From positions 1,054,001-1,118,000 of the forward strand of contig NZ_JBFBOG010000002.1 of NCBI RefSeq assembly GCF_040686855.1: DNA of 64,000 bases, in the 5' to 3' direction. A program made the translations under genes and the position numbers. Positions 35,024 to 44,364 of this stretch are shown piece by piece. The first letter of the stretch is position 1; each line of letters starts with the position of its first letter. The notes beneath the pieces are model-generated. The model saw only the letters and a list, made by a program, of their open reading frames with translations. It was not told the DNA's origin and made no database searches. The stretch comes from Leifsonia sp040686855. Its GTDB lineage: Bacteria; Actinomycetota; Actinomycetes; Actinomycetales; Microbacteriaceae.

Positions 35024-36276
35024 GCCGTCGGCTCGACGACCTCGGGGACGGCGTGGACCATCCCGACCGCGAGCGGGTAGTACGGCACGTCGAACGAGCA
35101 GGCCTGCGGCATGTCCGAGAGGTGGCGGCCGGCGCGGTCCATCAGCGACGCGTTCACGAAGTACTTGCCCGCGCCGAAGCGGGCGTCCCGCAGCACGAAG
35201 GCGACCGTGCGGCGCTCCTTCAGCCGGGACACGTCGGCGCCGATGCGCGCGGTCGTGGTGCCGTAGACGGGCTGGCCGAGGGTGTTGTCGATCTGGATAG
35301 CGGCCATCCAGTCGTCGATGCCCTCCTCGTGCTCGACGGTGACCTCGATGCGCAGATCGTCGCCCGGCTGGACCGGCTCGCCCGGCTCGCGCCCGTCGGC
35401 CCACGCGCGGGCCTCGATGACCCGGCCGTGCTCCAGCACCGGCTCGCCGTGCTTGGACGCGTGCACCGCGGCTTCAGCCTCGGCCTCGAGCACCCGGCGT
35501 CCCTCGAGGATGTTGCGGAACTCGGTGACCGCCCCGCCCGGCTCGCCGTCGTAGACGACCTCGCCCTTGTTGAGCAGGATGGCGCGGTCCGCGAGCTCGG
35601 TGACCTGGCTGAGGTTGTGGGTCACCAGGATGATCGTGCGGCCCTCCTGCTGGAACGACCGGATCTTGTCGAGGCACTTGCGCTGGAACGCCTCGTCGCC
35701 GACCGCCAGCACCTCGTCCACCAGGAGGAGGTCGGGGTCGGTGTGCACGGCGACCGCGAAGGCCAGGCGCACGTACATGCCGGACGAGTAGAACTTCACC
35801 TGCGTGTCGATGAAGTCGCCGATGCCCGAGAAGCTCAGGATCTCGTCGAAGCGCTCCTCGGTCTCCTCCCGGCTGAGGCCGAGGATGGAGGCGTTGAGGT
35901 AGACGTTCTCGCGTCCGGTGAGGTCGGGGTGGAAGCCGGCGCCGAGCTCGAGCAGGGCGGCGATGCGCCCGCGGCGTGCGACGCTGCCGCTGGTCGGGTC
36001 GATGATCCCGCCGATGACCTTGAGCAGGGTGCTCTTGCCGGAGCCGTTGTGCCCGATCAGCGCGACCGTGTGACCGGCCTGGATGCTGAGGGAGACGTCT
36101 CGGAGCGCCCAGAACTCCTCGCGGTGCTCGCGGCCTCGGCCGAAGGCGACCAGGCGCTCCTTGAGCGAGTTGTCCTTGCGGATCACGAACCGCTTGGAGA
36201 CGTCGGCGACCCGGACGATCTCGGGGGTCTCGCCCTCGGCCTCGTCGCGGGCGACTGCTGTCGTGTCTGTCGTCAT
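35020..36276 (-). CDS. wzt: Polysaccharide ABC exporter, ATP-binding subunit with Wzt C-terminal domain
   Basis: 418 residues. The ABC domain (20-~250) has Walker A GHNGSGKST, signature YSSGMYVRL and Walker B LLLVDEVLAVGDE. The C-terminal ~150 residues (PVQPGDDLRIEVTVEH, LKERRTVAFVLRDARFGAGKYFVNAS) are the Wzt-type beta-sandwich that binds the terminal structure of the glycan in O-antigen export. Together with the permease it flips undecaprenyl-linked polymer. The permease gene precedes it by one base. Confidence 0.93.
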   Translation of the reverse strand: MTTDTTAVARDEAEGETPEIVRVADVSKRFVIRKDNSLKERLVAFGRGREHREEFWALRDVSLSIQAGHTVALIGHNGSGKSTLLKVIGGIIDPTSGSVARRGRIAALLELGAGFHPDLTGRENVYLNASILGLSREETEERFDEILSFSGIGDFIDTQVKFYSSGMYVRLAFAVAVHTDPDLLLVDEVLAVGDEAFQRKCLDKIRSFQQEGRTIILVTHNLSQVTELADRAILLNKGEVVYDGEPGGAVTEFRNILEGRRVLEAEAEAAVHASKHGEPVLEHGRVIEARAWADGREPGEPVQPGDDLRIEVTVEHEEGIDDWMAAIQIDNTLGQPVYGTTTARIGADVSRLKERRTVAFVLRDARFGAGKYFVNASLMDRAGRHLSDMPQACSFDVPYYPLAVGMVHAVPEVVEPTA

Positions 36277-36277
36277 G

Positions 36278-37177
36278 TCACACCACCTGCGCGAAGTTGC
36301 CCTGCAGGCGCGCGAAGACGCGCTGGAAGCCGAACAGGAGGACGAGGCCGACCACGAACGCGATGCCCATGCGCAGCAGCAGGAAGTCGGGGTAAACGGC
36401 CGTTCCCTGGCCGCCCACCCACATAGCCTTCTGGAATCCGAGCACGGCGAGCGTCACCGGATTGTCGGTGTAGATGTCGAGCAGGATGCCGGGGCCCAGG
36501 GCCTTGGCGACCATCTCCCAGGAGTACACGATGGGGGAGGCCCAGAGCAGGAGCAGCAGCACGACCTCCACCAGGTACTGGACGTCGCGCAGGTACACGT
36601 TCACCGCCGCCAGCAGCAGGCCGAAGGCCGTTCCGTACAGCAGGAGCAGCAGCACCGACGGGATGAGGTACCAGGTCTCCGCGTGGAGCGGAGGCTTGCC
36701 GATGGCGATCGTCGCGACCAGGAGGATGGCGAACTGGATGAGGAAGTTGAACCCGGCGGATCCCACGCTGGCGAGCGGGAAGATCTCGCGCGGCAGGTAG
36801 ATCTTCTTGATCAGTCCGGCGTTGCCGACGATCGACGCGGTCGTGCCGCCGATGATCTCGCTGAACAGCCCGTACGCGGTGAGGCCCGTGAAGACGTAGA
36901 TCGCGAAGTCCGCGATGCCGTGCTCCGCGCCCAGGATCTTGCCGATGACGATCGCGTAGATCAGCAGCTGGGTCAGTGGGCGGACCAGCGTCCACACGAA
37001 ACCGAGGACGCTGTCCTTGTAGCGCGACTTGAGGTCGCGGCGGACGAGGAGCGAAAGGAGTTCGCGGTGCCGGAGGATGTCCCGCACGGCGGCCCAGGAG
37101 CCGCTGGATTTGTCGTCGCCGCTGACCGTCACCATCCGCTCTTGGGAGAGCGCACGATATCGATCCAGTGCAGTCAT
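36278..37177 (-). CDS. wzm: Polysaccharide ABC exporter, permease subunit
   Basis: 299 residues with six membrane helices and the ABC-2 layout: LLSLLVRRDLKSRYKDSVLGFVWTLVRPL, then an amphipathic VGNAGLIKKIYLPREIFP. It pairs with the ATPase encoded immediately downstream. It lies 32 bases downstream of the preceding glycosyltransferase gene, so one polycistronic message from 38.6 to 33.4 kb is likely. Confidence 0.93.
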   Translation of the reverse strand: MTALDRYRALSQERMVTVSGDDKSSGSWAAVRDILRHRELLSLLVRRDLKSRYKDSVLGFVWTLVRPLTQLLIYAIVIGKILGAEHGIADFAIYVFTGLTAYGLFSEIIGGTTASIVGNAGLIKKIYLPREIFPLASVGSAGFNFLIQFAILLVATIAIGKPPLHAETWYLIPSVLLLLLYGTAFGLLLAAVNVYLRDVQYLVEVVLLLLLWASPIVYSWEMVAKALGPGILLDIYTDNPVTLAVLGFQKAMWVGGQGTAVYPDFLLLRMGIAFVVGLVLLFGFQRVFARLQGNFAQVV

Positions 37178-37209
37178 TCAGTCGTCAATCTCTTCGGGCA
37201 TTCGATGGA

Positions 37210-38613
37210 TTATAGCTTGCGGCGCTTGGCGGAGACCCACTCCGAGGCCGCCCGGAGCGGTCGGGTGAGGCGCCAGGACGAACTGCTCTCGAGCCCGCGG
37301 ATGCGCTTGTGCAGGTCGTTCGTGACGCGCGTGCGCTCGGAGACGATGCCCGCGACGCGGTCCGGCGCGGGCGTCGGGTCGGCGCAGTAGGCGACGAGAG
37401 GGCGCAGGGTGTGCTCCCAGGTGTGCTCCTGGGCGTACGCGGCGATGTTCGCCCCGATGCGTTCGCGCGCCTCGCCGTCGTACAGCAGCTCCTCGATGGC
37501 GGCGGCCAGCGCCTCCACGTCCTCCGGCGGTACGACGCGCCCGAGGTCGTTGTCGCGGATGATCGGGGCGAACGTGTCCCCATCGGTGCTGATGATCGGG
37601 AGCGACGCCCACAGGTAGTCGAGGATGCGCGTCCGGAAGCTGAACGCGGTCTCCAGGTGCTCGTAGTGCGTGCTGACGCCCAGGTCGGCGTCGAGCAGGA
37701 AGTCGGCGCGGTCGGCGTACGGCACCCAGGACTCGTTGAAGAACACGGCCTCGCCGGTGAGTCCGAGGGCGTCGGCGCGCTCGCGGGCCTGCACGGCCAT
37801 CTTCATCGTGGGGATGTTCGGGTTGGGGTGCGCGGCGCCGAGGAAGAACAGCCGGAGGTCGGGGTGCGCGCGGCGCGCGACGGCGACCGCCTCGATGAGC
37901 GTGAGCGGGTCGAACCAGTTGTAGATCCCGCCGCCCCAGACGATCACCTTGTCGTCCGGCCCGATGCCCGGGACCGTCCCCTTGATGCCGTGGCGCTTCT
38001 GCACGGGCGGCTCGTTCTGCACACCGAACGGCGCGATGTCCAGCAGCGAGCGCAGGCTCGGGTCGCGGTCGTAGGTCGCCGGGTTGATGCGCGCGAGACC
38101 GGCGAGCTGGCCGAGCCAGAAGTCCCGCTGCTTCTCGGACGCGCAGACGAGGAAGTCGGCGCGCTCGAGCTGGTCGTTCAGCACCTCGACGGTGTCGATC
38201 GCGACCGCGATGCGCTCCTCGGACAAGAGGTCCTTGCCCTGCTCCAGCTGCTCCAGGTGCATCGGGTCGTAGATGTCGGCGACGATCATGGTGTCGGTCG
38301 CCTTGATCCACGGGTGGCTGCGCAGGATGTGGCCCTGGAAGACGAGCACGTCGGCCCAGTCCACGTGGGCGTGCAGACCCTCGTCGTCGGCGTAGGCCAC
38401 GTGGAACCGGTCGTCCGAGATGTCGGAGACCCGGTTGGTCGAGATGAGGCGCACATCCCCGACGGCGCTGAGCGCCTTGGCGATCTCCCACGCGCGGATG
38501 GCGGGGCCGGCCATGAGCTCGCCCAGCGTGTCCGGGGTCACGACGAGGATGCGCCGCCGCGGGGCCGTCGTCGTGGTCGCGTCCGTGCCCGCGCTCGGAT
38601 CGGTGGTCGGCAT
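37210..38613 (-). CDS. GT4-like glycosyltransferase (paralogue of the C-terminal half of the 45.9-kb fusion)
   Basis: 467 residues. RRRILVVTPDTLGELMAGPAIRAW, VADIYDPMHLEQLEQGKDLL, FLVCASEKQRDFWLGQLA, IVWGGGIYNWFDPLTLIEAV and TAFSFRTRILDYLWASLPI define a GT-B enzyme; the same motifs recur almost word for word in residues ~375-790 of the two-domain enzyme at 45.9-48.3 kb. SD GAAGGAG precedes ATG 38613. TAACCT at 38741-38746 predicts a ~120-nt leader. It heads the exporter operon. Confidence 0.87.
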   Translation of the reverse strand: MPTTDPSAGTDATTTTAPRRRILVVTPDTLGELMAGPAIRAWEIAKALSAVGDVRLISTNRVSDISDDRFHVAYADDEGLHAHVDWADVLVFQGHILRSHPWIKATDTMIVADIYDPMHLEQLEQGKDLLSEERIAVAIDTVEVLNDQLERADFLVCASEKQRDFWLGQLAGLARINPATYDRDPSLRSLLDIAPFGVQNEPPVQKRHGIKGTVPGIGPDDKVIVWGGGIYNWFDPLTLIEAVAVARRAHPDLRLFFLGAAHPNPNIPTMKMAVQARERADALGLTGEAVFFNESWVPYADRADFLLDADLGVSTHYEHLETAFSFRTRILDYLWASLPIISTDGDTFAPIIRDNDLGRVVPPEDVEALAAAIEELLYDGEARERIGANIAAYAQEHTWEHTLRPLVAYCADPTPAPDRVAGIVSERTRVTNDLHKRIRGLESSSSWRLTRPLRAASEWVSAKRRKL

Positions 38614-38746
38614 GGTGCTCCTTCTCACGTCATCTGGCGGGCCACCCTCGTACGGTCCGGGCTTGACCGAAGGGAGGCGACACCGCGGGGAGGCCTCTCG
38701 CCCGCGTACGGGTAAGCGCCGAGCACGAAAGCCGCTCGGAAGGTTA
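38614..38746 (-). promoter_or_regulatory. Promoter (TAACCT) and ~120-nt structured leader of the exporter operon
   Basis: TAACCT at 38741-38746 on the minus strand, followed by CCGAGC...GCTCGG (stem 6, loop 9) before the SD. A long leader is unusual beside the leaderless genes of this window, and could mediate post-transcriptional control. Confidence 0.45.
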
Positions 38747-38795
38747 CCACCCCAGTTCCGGAAGACGGTGTGAGAGCGGCGGTCTGTGCGGACTC

Positions 38796-39875
38796 TCAGC
38801 GGCGGCGCGGGAGGAGGCGCGCCGCGCGGTCGGTCAGCCGCACGATCCGGCGGCTGCGGAGCGCGCCGAGCTGGTCGTGCAGCGCACGGTTCTCCTCGCG
38901 CGCCGCGTGCAGCTCCGCCTCGGCGCGGGAGCGGTCGTCTCGCTCCTGGGCGAGCCGGGCGTCCAGGTCGGCGAGGGCGAGTCCGATCGCGCGGTCCACC
39001 GGCTCGGTCACGCCGTCGACCGGACGGTCGGGCACGGGGGAGGGGACGCGGTCGGCGATGCGCGTGTCGAGCATGTACTCGCCGGTCGCGACGCCCGCGG
39101 CCAGCTCCTCCTCGTCCGGGTGGCGGCAGAGGTACAGGGGATAGAGGACGCCGGCGAGCAGGCGCCGGTAGTCGCGCATCCCGTGGTGGTTCGGGCTCGG
39201 CGTCAGGTCCGAGTTCTCGTACGCGCTGCCCGCGTTGCGCACCTTGCGGCTGTACTGCTCCCAGGACCGCCATGGGAAGTGCAGCACCTCGACCTCGAAG
39301 CCCTCGGGGACCGGGCCGTTGTTCGGAAGGCTCACGAAGTGGTTGCCCTGCACGACCTCGATGGTGGGGTCGCCGATGTGCGCGGCGTCATGCGTGGCGT
39401 GCGCCTTCAGGCCGACACGGTGCAGCGCCTCGATCGAGCGCAGATCGCGGTAGGCGAGGCGCTGCAGGCCGGTGCCGGCCAGCGCGGCCGGTCCGATCAT
39501 GTCGTGCACCGGTACGTCGAAGGCCTGGACGCTCTTCGGGATACCCGAGAACGCCTCCTTGAGGGGGAGGCCGTCGGCGCGCGGGAGCCAGAACTCGTCG
39601 GCGTCGGCGTTGATGACCCAGTCGGCGCCGTGCTCGATCGCCGCCTCGCGCGCCATCCTGGTCACGGTGACCGCCTGCTGCTTGCGGTGCTCCGGGTCGT
39701 GGTGGAGCACGATCCGGCCGTCGGCGGCGTACTGCTCCAGCAGCTCGGTGGTGCCGTCGGCCGAGCCGTTGTCGGTGACGATCAGCGTGTCGACGCCCTG
39801 GGCCAGGTGGTGATCGATCATCGCACCGACGATGTCGGCCTCGTCGCGCACCATCAAGGTCATCGCTAGTCTCAC
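38796..39875 (-). CDS. GT2-type glycosyltransferase with C-terminal coiled coil
   Basis: 359 residues. RLAMTLMVRDEADIVGAMIDHHLAQGVD, VTDNGSADGTTELL, and WVINADADEFWLP (metal DxD) are typical of Glyco_tranf_2_4-type enzymes. Residues ~300-345 form a charged coiled coil (RLAQERDDRSRAEAELHAAREEN) that may mediate oligomerisation or membrane association. GAGGAGG lies 5 nt upstream of the GTG start, and TAGACT at 39894-39899 is the -10, so unlike its divergent neighbour this message has a short leader. Confidence 0.86.
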   Translation of the reverse strand: MRLAMTLMVRDEADIVGAMIDHHLAQGVDTLIVTDNGSADGTTELLEQYAADGRIVLHHDPEHRKQQAVTVTRMAREAAIEHGADWVINADADEFWLPRADGLPLKEAFSGIPKSVQAFDVPVHDMIGPAALAGTGLQRLAYRDLRSIEALHRVGLKAHATHDAAHIGDPTIEVVQGNHFVSLPNNGPVPEGFEVEVLHFPWRSWEQYSRKVRNAGSAYENSDLTPSPNHHGMRDYRRLLAGVLYPLYLCRHPDEEELAAGVATGEYMLDTRIADRVPSPVPDRPVDGVTEPVDRAIGLALADLDARLAQERDDRSRAEAELHAAREENRALHDQLGALRSRRIVRLTDRAARLLPRRR

Positions 39876-39893
39876 GGCGCCTCCTCTGCGCCC

Positions 39894-39899
39894 AGTCTA
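39894..39899 (-). promoter_or_regulatory. -10 box TAGACT of the coiled-coil GT2 gene
   Basis: Minus-strand TAGACT 19 nt upstream of GTG 39875; a consensus SD lies between them. Confidence 0.5.
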
Positions 39900-39927
39900 G
39901 GCGGGCGGGATTCGGCATCCTCCCAGC

Positions 39928-39940
39928 TAGACTTGCCCGG
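39928..39940 (+). promoter_or_regulatory. -10 box TAGACT with 7-nt spacer of the bifunctional GT gene
   Basis: TAGACT (39928-39933) then 7 nt to ATG 39941: leaderless. It is back to back with the minus-strand TAGACT at 39894. Confidence 0.6.
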
Positions 39941-42886
39941 ATGAATCCATGGATGAGCCACGCACAGCGCGCGCTCGGCCGGCTGTTCCCCCCGCAGTCC
40001 GGTCCAGGAAGGGTGCTTCGCGCCGGCAAGGACGCCGCCCGCACCTTCCGTTCGGAGCTGCGGCGCGACGTGCCGGGGGCGGAGCCCGCCGACCGCGGCG
40101 CCGGCCTCACGGACTACGCCGAGTGGCGTGCGCAGCAGCCGCCGCTCGAGCCGCTGCCCGCCGGGCAGACCACCACGTTCCTCGTCATCGTCGAGACATC
40201 GGGGTCCGGCGACGAGCAGGAGGCGGCCCGGGTCGCTGCGACCGAGGCCAGCATCGCGGCGCAGGTCGCGCTGGAGCCGCGGTCGCTGGTGCTGCGCTCC
40301 GGCACGCCGCTCCGGGAGGTGCTGCCCGACGTCCCGGAGGACTTCGTGCTGTTCGTGAAGTCGGGCTCGGTGCTCGACCCGCACGCCCTGGAGCAGGTGG
40401 CGAAGGAGCACCGGGTCGACCCGGTGCGCCGGGTGATCGCGTTCGACTCCGACCGGCTGACCGCCGGCGGTGCCCGCGTGTCCCCGCTGTTCCGGCCGGT
40501 CTGGTCGCCCGAGATCATGCTCGGCGTCAACTACTTCGGCCGCGCGTTCGCCATCCGGGTGCACGATGCGCGGAACGCGAGCGGCATCACGCTCGACGAT
40601 CACGGCATCTGGCGGCTGCTGCTGCACTCGGAGCTGAGCGACGAGTCCGTCGGCCGGGTGCCGCACGTCCTGCTGTCGGTCCCGGTCGAGCCGGCTGCGC
40701 CGGCGACCCCGGAGGACGCGGCGATGGTGGCGCACGCGCTGAACGACCGCGGCGAGGCCGCGACCGCCGAGGTGGATGCCGGCATCGTCCGGGTGCGCTT
40801 CGAACCCGAGCGCTGGCCCACCGTGTCCATCGTCATCCCCACACGGCACTCGCGGACGAATCTGGAGCGGCTGCTGCCCAGCCTGGCGACGACCGACTAT
40901 CCGGCGTTCGACGTCACGGTGGTGGACAACGGCGGCGAGACCGAGGAGAACGAGGCCTGGTACGCGTCGTTCGACGCCGGCGTACCGATCCGTCATGTGT
41001 GGTGGACCGAGGAGCCGTTCAACTACTCCCGCGTCAATACGGTGACGGCGCGCTCCACCTCCGGCGAGGTGCTGGTCTTCCTCAACGACGACACCGAGAT
41101 CGTCGACGCCGGCTGGCTGCGTGAGCTGGTCGGGATGCTGCACCGCGAGGGCGTCGGGACGGTCGGCTTCCAGCTCCGCACCGGTGACGGCCTGGTTCAG
41201 CACGGCGGCGTCATGCTCGGCCCGGGCGGCTTCGCGGCCAACCTGTTCGCCGGGATGCGGCCAGAGGAGGACTCGCTGATCGGCCCGGTGCGCTGGTACC
41301 GCGACACGCTCGCGGTCACGGCGGCGTGCGTCGGCATCCGCCGGGAGCTGTTCGAGGAGGTCGGCGGATTCGACGAGCGCTTCCAGCTCACCGGAAGCGA
41401 CGTGGTGCTCGGGCTCGACCAGATCATCCGCGGTCGCCGGAACGTCGTCATCCCCTTCGACGCCGTGCGGCACTTCGAGTCGCTGACGCGCGGGGCGCAC
41501 GCCCCGCGCGCCGATTCCTTCGCCAGCTACTGGCGTTACCAGCCGTGGCTGGCGGCGGGCGACCCCTACATCTCCCCGAACGTCTGCCGGCTGGTCGAGG
41601 TGCCGCGTTTCGCGTCAGTGGACGATCCGCCGCCGCTGAAGCTCACCATGGCCGGACTCGGCCGTCCCTGGAAGTCGGACGCCCAGCAGTCCACCATCTC
41701 GGAGGACGCGACGGCGCTGCTGCCGCTCGCGACCATCACCGCCGAGGAGGTGGAGCGCGTCGTCGAGACGCACGCCGCGACCGTCGGGCGCCGCGAGGTC
41801 CGCACCATCAACTGGCTGCTGCCCGGTTTCGACCTGCCGTTCTTCGGCGGAGTGAACACGACCCTGCGCATCGCCGACAAGCTCGCGCGCGAGCACGGCG
41901 TGCTGAACCGGTTCCTGATCAACGGCCACCCGGCGAACGAGTTCTACGAGTCGGCGATCGTCGCCGCGTTCCCGGGGCTCGCCGGCTCCGAGGTGGGCAA
42001 CTACTACGGCACCGACGAAGGCCTCGCCGCCGTGCCCCCGGCGGACGCCGCCATCGCGACGTTCTGGCTCACGGCCCGGGATGTGGCCAAGCTGTCGAGC
42101 ACGCCGCGCAAGTTCTACCTCATCCAGGACTACGAGCCCTCGTTCTATCCGGCGAGCACCATGTTCGCGATGACGGAGCAGACGTACCGGCTCGGCCTGT
42201 ACGGCATCTGCAACACGCGCAGCATGCACGACATCTACGCCGGCGGCTACGGCGGGACGGCCACCTATTTCGAACCGGCCGTCGACCGTGGGATCTTCCA
42301 CGCCGAGGGCCGCACCGAACCCGCCCCCGGCGACCCGGTGACGATCTTCGCCTACGCCCGCGACCACTTCCGCAACTGCTGGGAGCTCGTCTACGCGGCG
42401 CTCAGCGAGATCAAGCGCCGCCACGGCGACCGCGTGCGGATCGTCGCGGCGGGAGCCAAGTACCTCCCGCCCAGCGCCGACTTCATCGACCTCGGGCTGC
42501 TCGACTACCGGGCGACCGGACGCCTCTACCGCGAGACGGACATCGGCATCACCCTGCAGATCTCACGCCACCCGTCGTACCTGCCGCTCGAGCTGATGGC
42601 CAGCGGCGCGGCGATGGTGGTGCCGGACTCGCCGTGGTTCCGCTGGTTGTTCGAGCCGGGCGTCAACGCGCGCACGTCGATGATGACCTACGAGGAGGTC
42701 GTGGCCGCGCTCGACGAGCTCGTCCGGGACGCGGAGACCCGCAAGCGCATCGCCGCGGCGGGCGTGGCGACCATCGACGAGCGGCACTCCGACTGGGATG
42801 CGGCCCTCGACGGGCTCTACGAGTTCCTGTCCGACCCCGAGGCGAACGCCGTGCCGACGGCGGCTCCGCCGTGGGTCGCGCCCTGA
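39941..42886 (+). CDS. Bifunctional glycosyltransferase: GT2 + WsaF-like GT4
   Basis: 981 residues. An N-terminal ~280-residue region of unclear function precedes a GT2 domain (~285-525: VSIVIPTRHSRTNLERLLPSL, VVDNGGE, VFLNDDTEIVDAGWL, VGGFDERFQLTGSDVVLGL). A second enzyme (~610-960) has NWLLPGFDLPFFGGVNTTLR, FYLIQDYEPSFYP, ICNTRSMHDIYAGGYGG and HPSYLPLELMASGAAMV, the pattern of WsaF-type rhamnosyltransferases of S-layer glycan synthesis. No membrane helices. Both domains probably add successive sugars, perhaps rhamnose, to the same polymer. The last 70 bases overlap the convergent DUF2142 gene. Confidence 0.87.
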   Translation: MNPWMSHAQRALGRLFPPQSGPGRVLRAGKDAARTFRSELRRDVPGAEPADRGAGLTDYAEWRAQQPPLEPLPAGQTTTFLVIVETSGSGDEQEAARVAATEASIAAQVALEPRSLVLRSGTPLREVLPDVPEDFVLFVKSGSVLDPHALEQVAKEHRVDPVRRVIAFDSDRLTAGGARVSPLFRPVWSPEIMLGVNYFGRAFAIRVHDARNASGITLDDHGIWRLLLHSELSDESVGRVPHVLLSVPVEPAAPATPEDAAMVAHALNDRGEAATAEVDAGIVRVRFEPERWPTVSIVIPTRHSRTNLERLLPSLATTDYPAFDVTVVDNGGETEENEAWYASFDAGVPIRHVWWTEEPFNYSRVNTVTARSTSGEVLVFLNDDTEIVDAGWLRELVGMLHREGVGTVGFQLRTGDGLVQHGGVMLGPGGFAANLFAGMRPEEDSLIGPVRWYRDTLAVTAACVGIRRELFEEVGGFDERFQLTGSDVVLGLDQIIRGRRNVVIPFDAVRHFESLTRGAHAPRADSFASYWRYQPWLAAGDPYISPNVCRLVEVPRFASVDDPPPLKLTMAGLGRPWKSDAQQSTISEDATALLPLATITAEEVERVVETHAATVGRREVRTINWLLPGFDLPFFGGVNTTLRIADKLAREHGVLNRFLINGHPANEFYESAIVAAFPGLAGSEVGNYYGTDEGLAAVPPADAAIATFWLTARDVAKLSSTPRKFYLIQDYEPSFYPASTMFAMTEQTYRLGLYGICNTRSMHDIYAGGYGGTATYFEPAVDRGIFHAEGRTEPAPGDPVTIFAYARDHFRNCWELVYAALSEIKRRHGDRVRIVAAGAKYLPPSADFIDLGLLDYRATGRLYRETDIGITLQISRHPSYLPLELMASGAAMVVPDSPWFRWLFEPGVNARTSMMTYEEVVAALDELVRDAETRKRIAAAGVATIDERHSDWDAALDGLYEFLSDPEANAVPTAAPPWVAP

Positions 42887-44364
42887 TCGGGCAGGGGCAG
42901 GGCGAGCCGCGGTAGCGCGCGCCAGGCGGCGACCACGGCGTACACGAGGGCGGCGATGACGACCAGCGTGAGCACGATCGTGCCCGCGGGCGGCTGCCAC
43001 TGCGGATCGAGGAGGAACTGCGGCCACGAGCCGTTCGTCACGGCGTAGCGGCGCAGGGCGAACGCGAACGCGGCGAACTGACCGACGGCGACCAGCACCA
43101 GGAGCGTTCGCAGCACCGCGAGCGAGCCGCGGCCGGGGCGGAGTCCTGCCGCGTCGAGGGCGAGGCCGCCCGCGATGGCGGCGAGGAGCAGCAGGGCCAG
43201 CACGTAGCGGCCCTGCCAGACGTCGCCGACCTGTCGCCACAGTGCGACCTGCGTGATGACGGGCACGATGAGCAGCGCGGCGGTGAAGCCGGCGGCCACC
43301 CACCGCTCGCGGCCGCGGCCCAGCACGAGGGGCAGGACGAGGATCGTGAGGAAGAGCGCGGTCCACAGCGTCTGGACGCCCTCCGGCGCGGGCACGTCGA
43401 CGGTCCCGAACAGGCCGGTGAGCTGGCGCCAGTAGACGAAGGTGTTCTCGAACATGTTCTGCGCGACGGTGAACAGGCTCCCGGGGACCGGCTCCGCCAG
43501 CGCCTGCACGGCGTTGCCCGGCCGGGTGAACCAGATCAGCTGGCCCAGGCACACCAGCACGATGGCGCCGAGCACGATCCACGTCGAGACGCGCCGCGTG
43601 AGCGCACGCCAGTCGTCCCGGCGCAGGAGCGCGATGACGCCGAGGCCGGCGAAGACGACCCAGAGCAGCCCGAGGCTCCGGCCGCCGGTCACGAGAGCGG
43701 TGGAGGCGACGGCGGTCGCGGCGGCGAACCCGAAGGCCCAGCCGGTCGGACGGACCCGGGCCAGGACGAGCAGCGAGGCGAACAAGCCGCCCGCGGCCGC
43801 CATCTCGATCGCGTTCGGATTGATCGCGCCGCCCAGGAAGACGACCTCCGGGGTGATGGCCGCGATCGGGAGCAGGAGGCCCCAGCGCACGCCCGGAATC
43901 CGTCTCAGCAGGACGGCCGTGGCGGCGAATACGGCGGCGACGAGCGCGGCCGACAGCATGCGCATCCCGAAGATGGCGGCCGTTCCGGACAGCACCAGCG
44001 AGGGGAGTCCGACGATCGCGTAGTAGACCGGCGAGTTGGTCTGCGCGGTCGAGATCGTGTCGCGCAGCTCGGCGCCGTAGGGCGACGTGCCGACGCACGC
44101 GGGAGTCTTGTCCGGCCGCCCGGCGAAGCACGCGCCCGCTCCGGGGATGTACAGGTACCCGGGCGCCTGGAAGTGCCTCCCGTCCCCGACGAGCTGACCC
44201 CGCGCCGCCGCCGTTGCGCGCACGGTGTGGGAGGCCTCGTCCGGCACCGCGTAGATCGGGGTCGCGAGGGACCAGGCGGCCATCAGCGCGAAGAGCACCG
44301 CGAACACCGAGACGAAGAGGCGCCCCGGGAATCGCGGATCGGTCGTCGCCGCGTCCATCGTCAT
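42817..44364 (-). CDS. DUF2142 multi-pass membrane protein (copy 1)
   Basis: 515 residues with 11-12 membrane helices. It has the motif set shared by all four copies here: ATPIYAVPDEASH after helix 1, GAINPNAIEMAA in a middle helix, and DVWQGRYVLALL near the C-terminus. The acidic pair in the first extracellular loop recalls GT-C transferases that use polyprenyl-phosphate sugars, but this is inference. The ATG at 44364 overlaps the preceding gene's stop (ATGA). The 3' end overlaps the convergent glycosyltransferase by 70 bases. Confidence 0.85.
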   Translation of the reverse strand: MTMDAATTDPRFPGRLFVSVFAVLFALMAAWSLATPIYAVPDEASHTVRATAAARGQLVGDGRHFQAPGYLYIPGAGACFAGRPDKTPACVGTSPYGAELRDTISTAQTNSPVYYAIVGLPSLVLSGTAAIFGMRMLSAALVAAVFAATAVLLRRIPGVRWGLLLPIAAITPEVVFLGGAINPNAIEMAAAGGLFASLLVLARVRPTGWAFGFAAATAVASTALVTGGRSLGLLWVVFAGLGVIALLRRDDWRALTRRVSTWIVLGAIVLVCLGQLIWFTRPGNAVQALAEPVPGSLFTVAQNMFENTFVYWRQLTGLFGTVDVPAPEGVQTLWTALFLTILVLPLVLGRGRERWVAAGFTAALLIVPVITQVALWRQVGDVWQGRYVLALLLLAAIAGGLALDAAGLRPGRGSLAVLRTLLVLVAVGQFAAFAFALRRYAVTNGSWPQFLLDPQWQPPAGTIVLTLVVIAALVYAVVAAWRALPRLALPLPDQGATHGGAAVGTAFASGSDRNS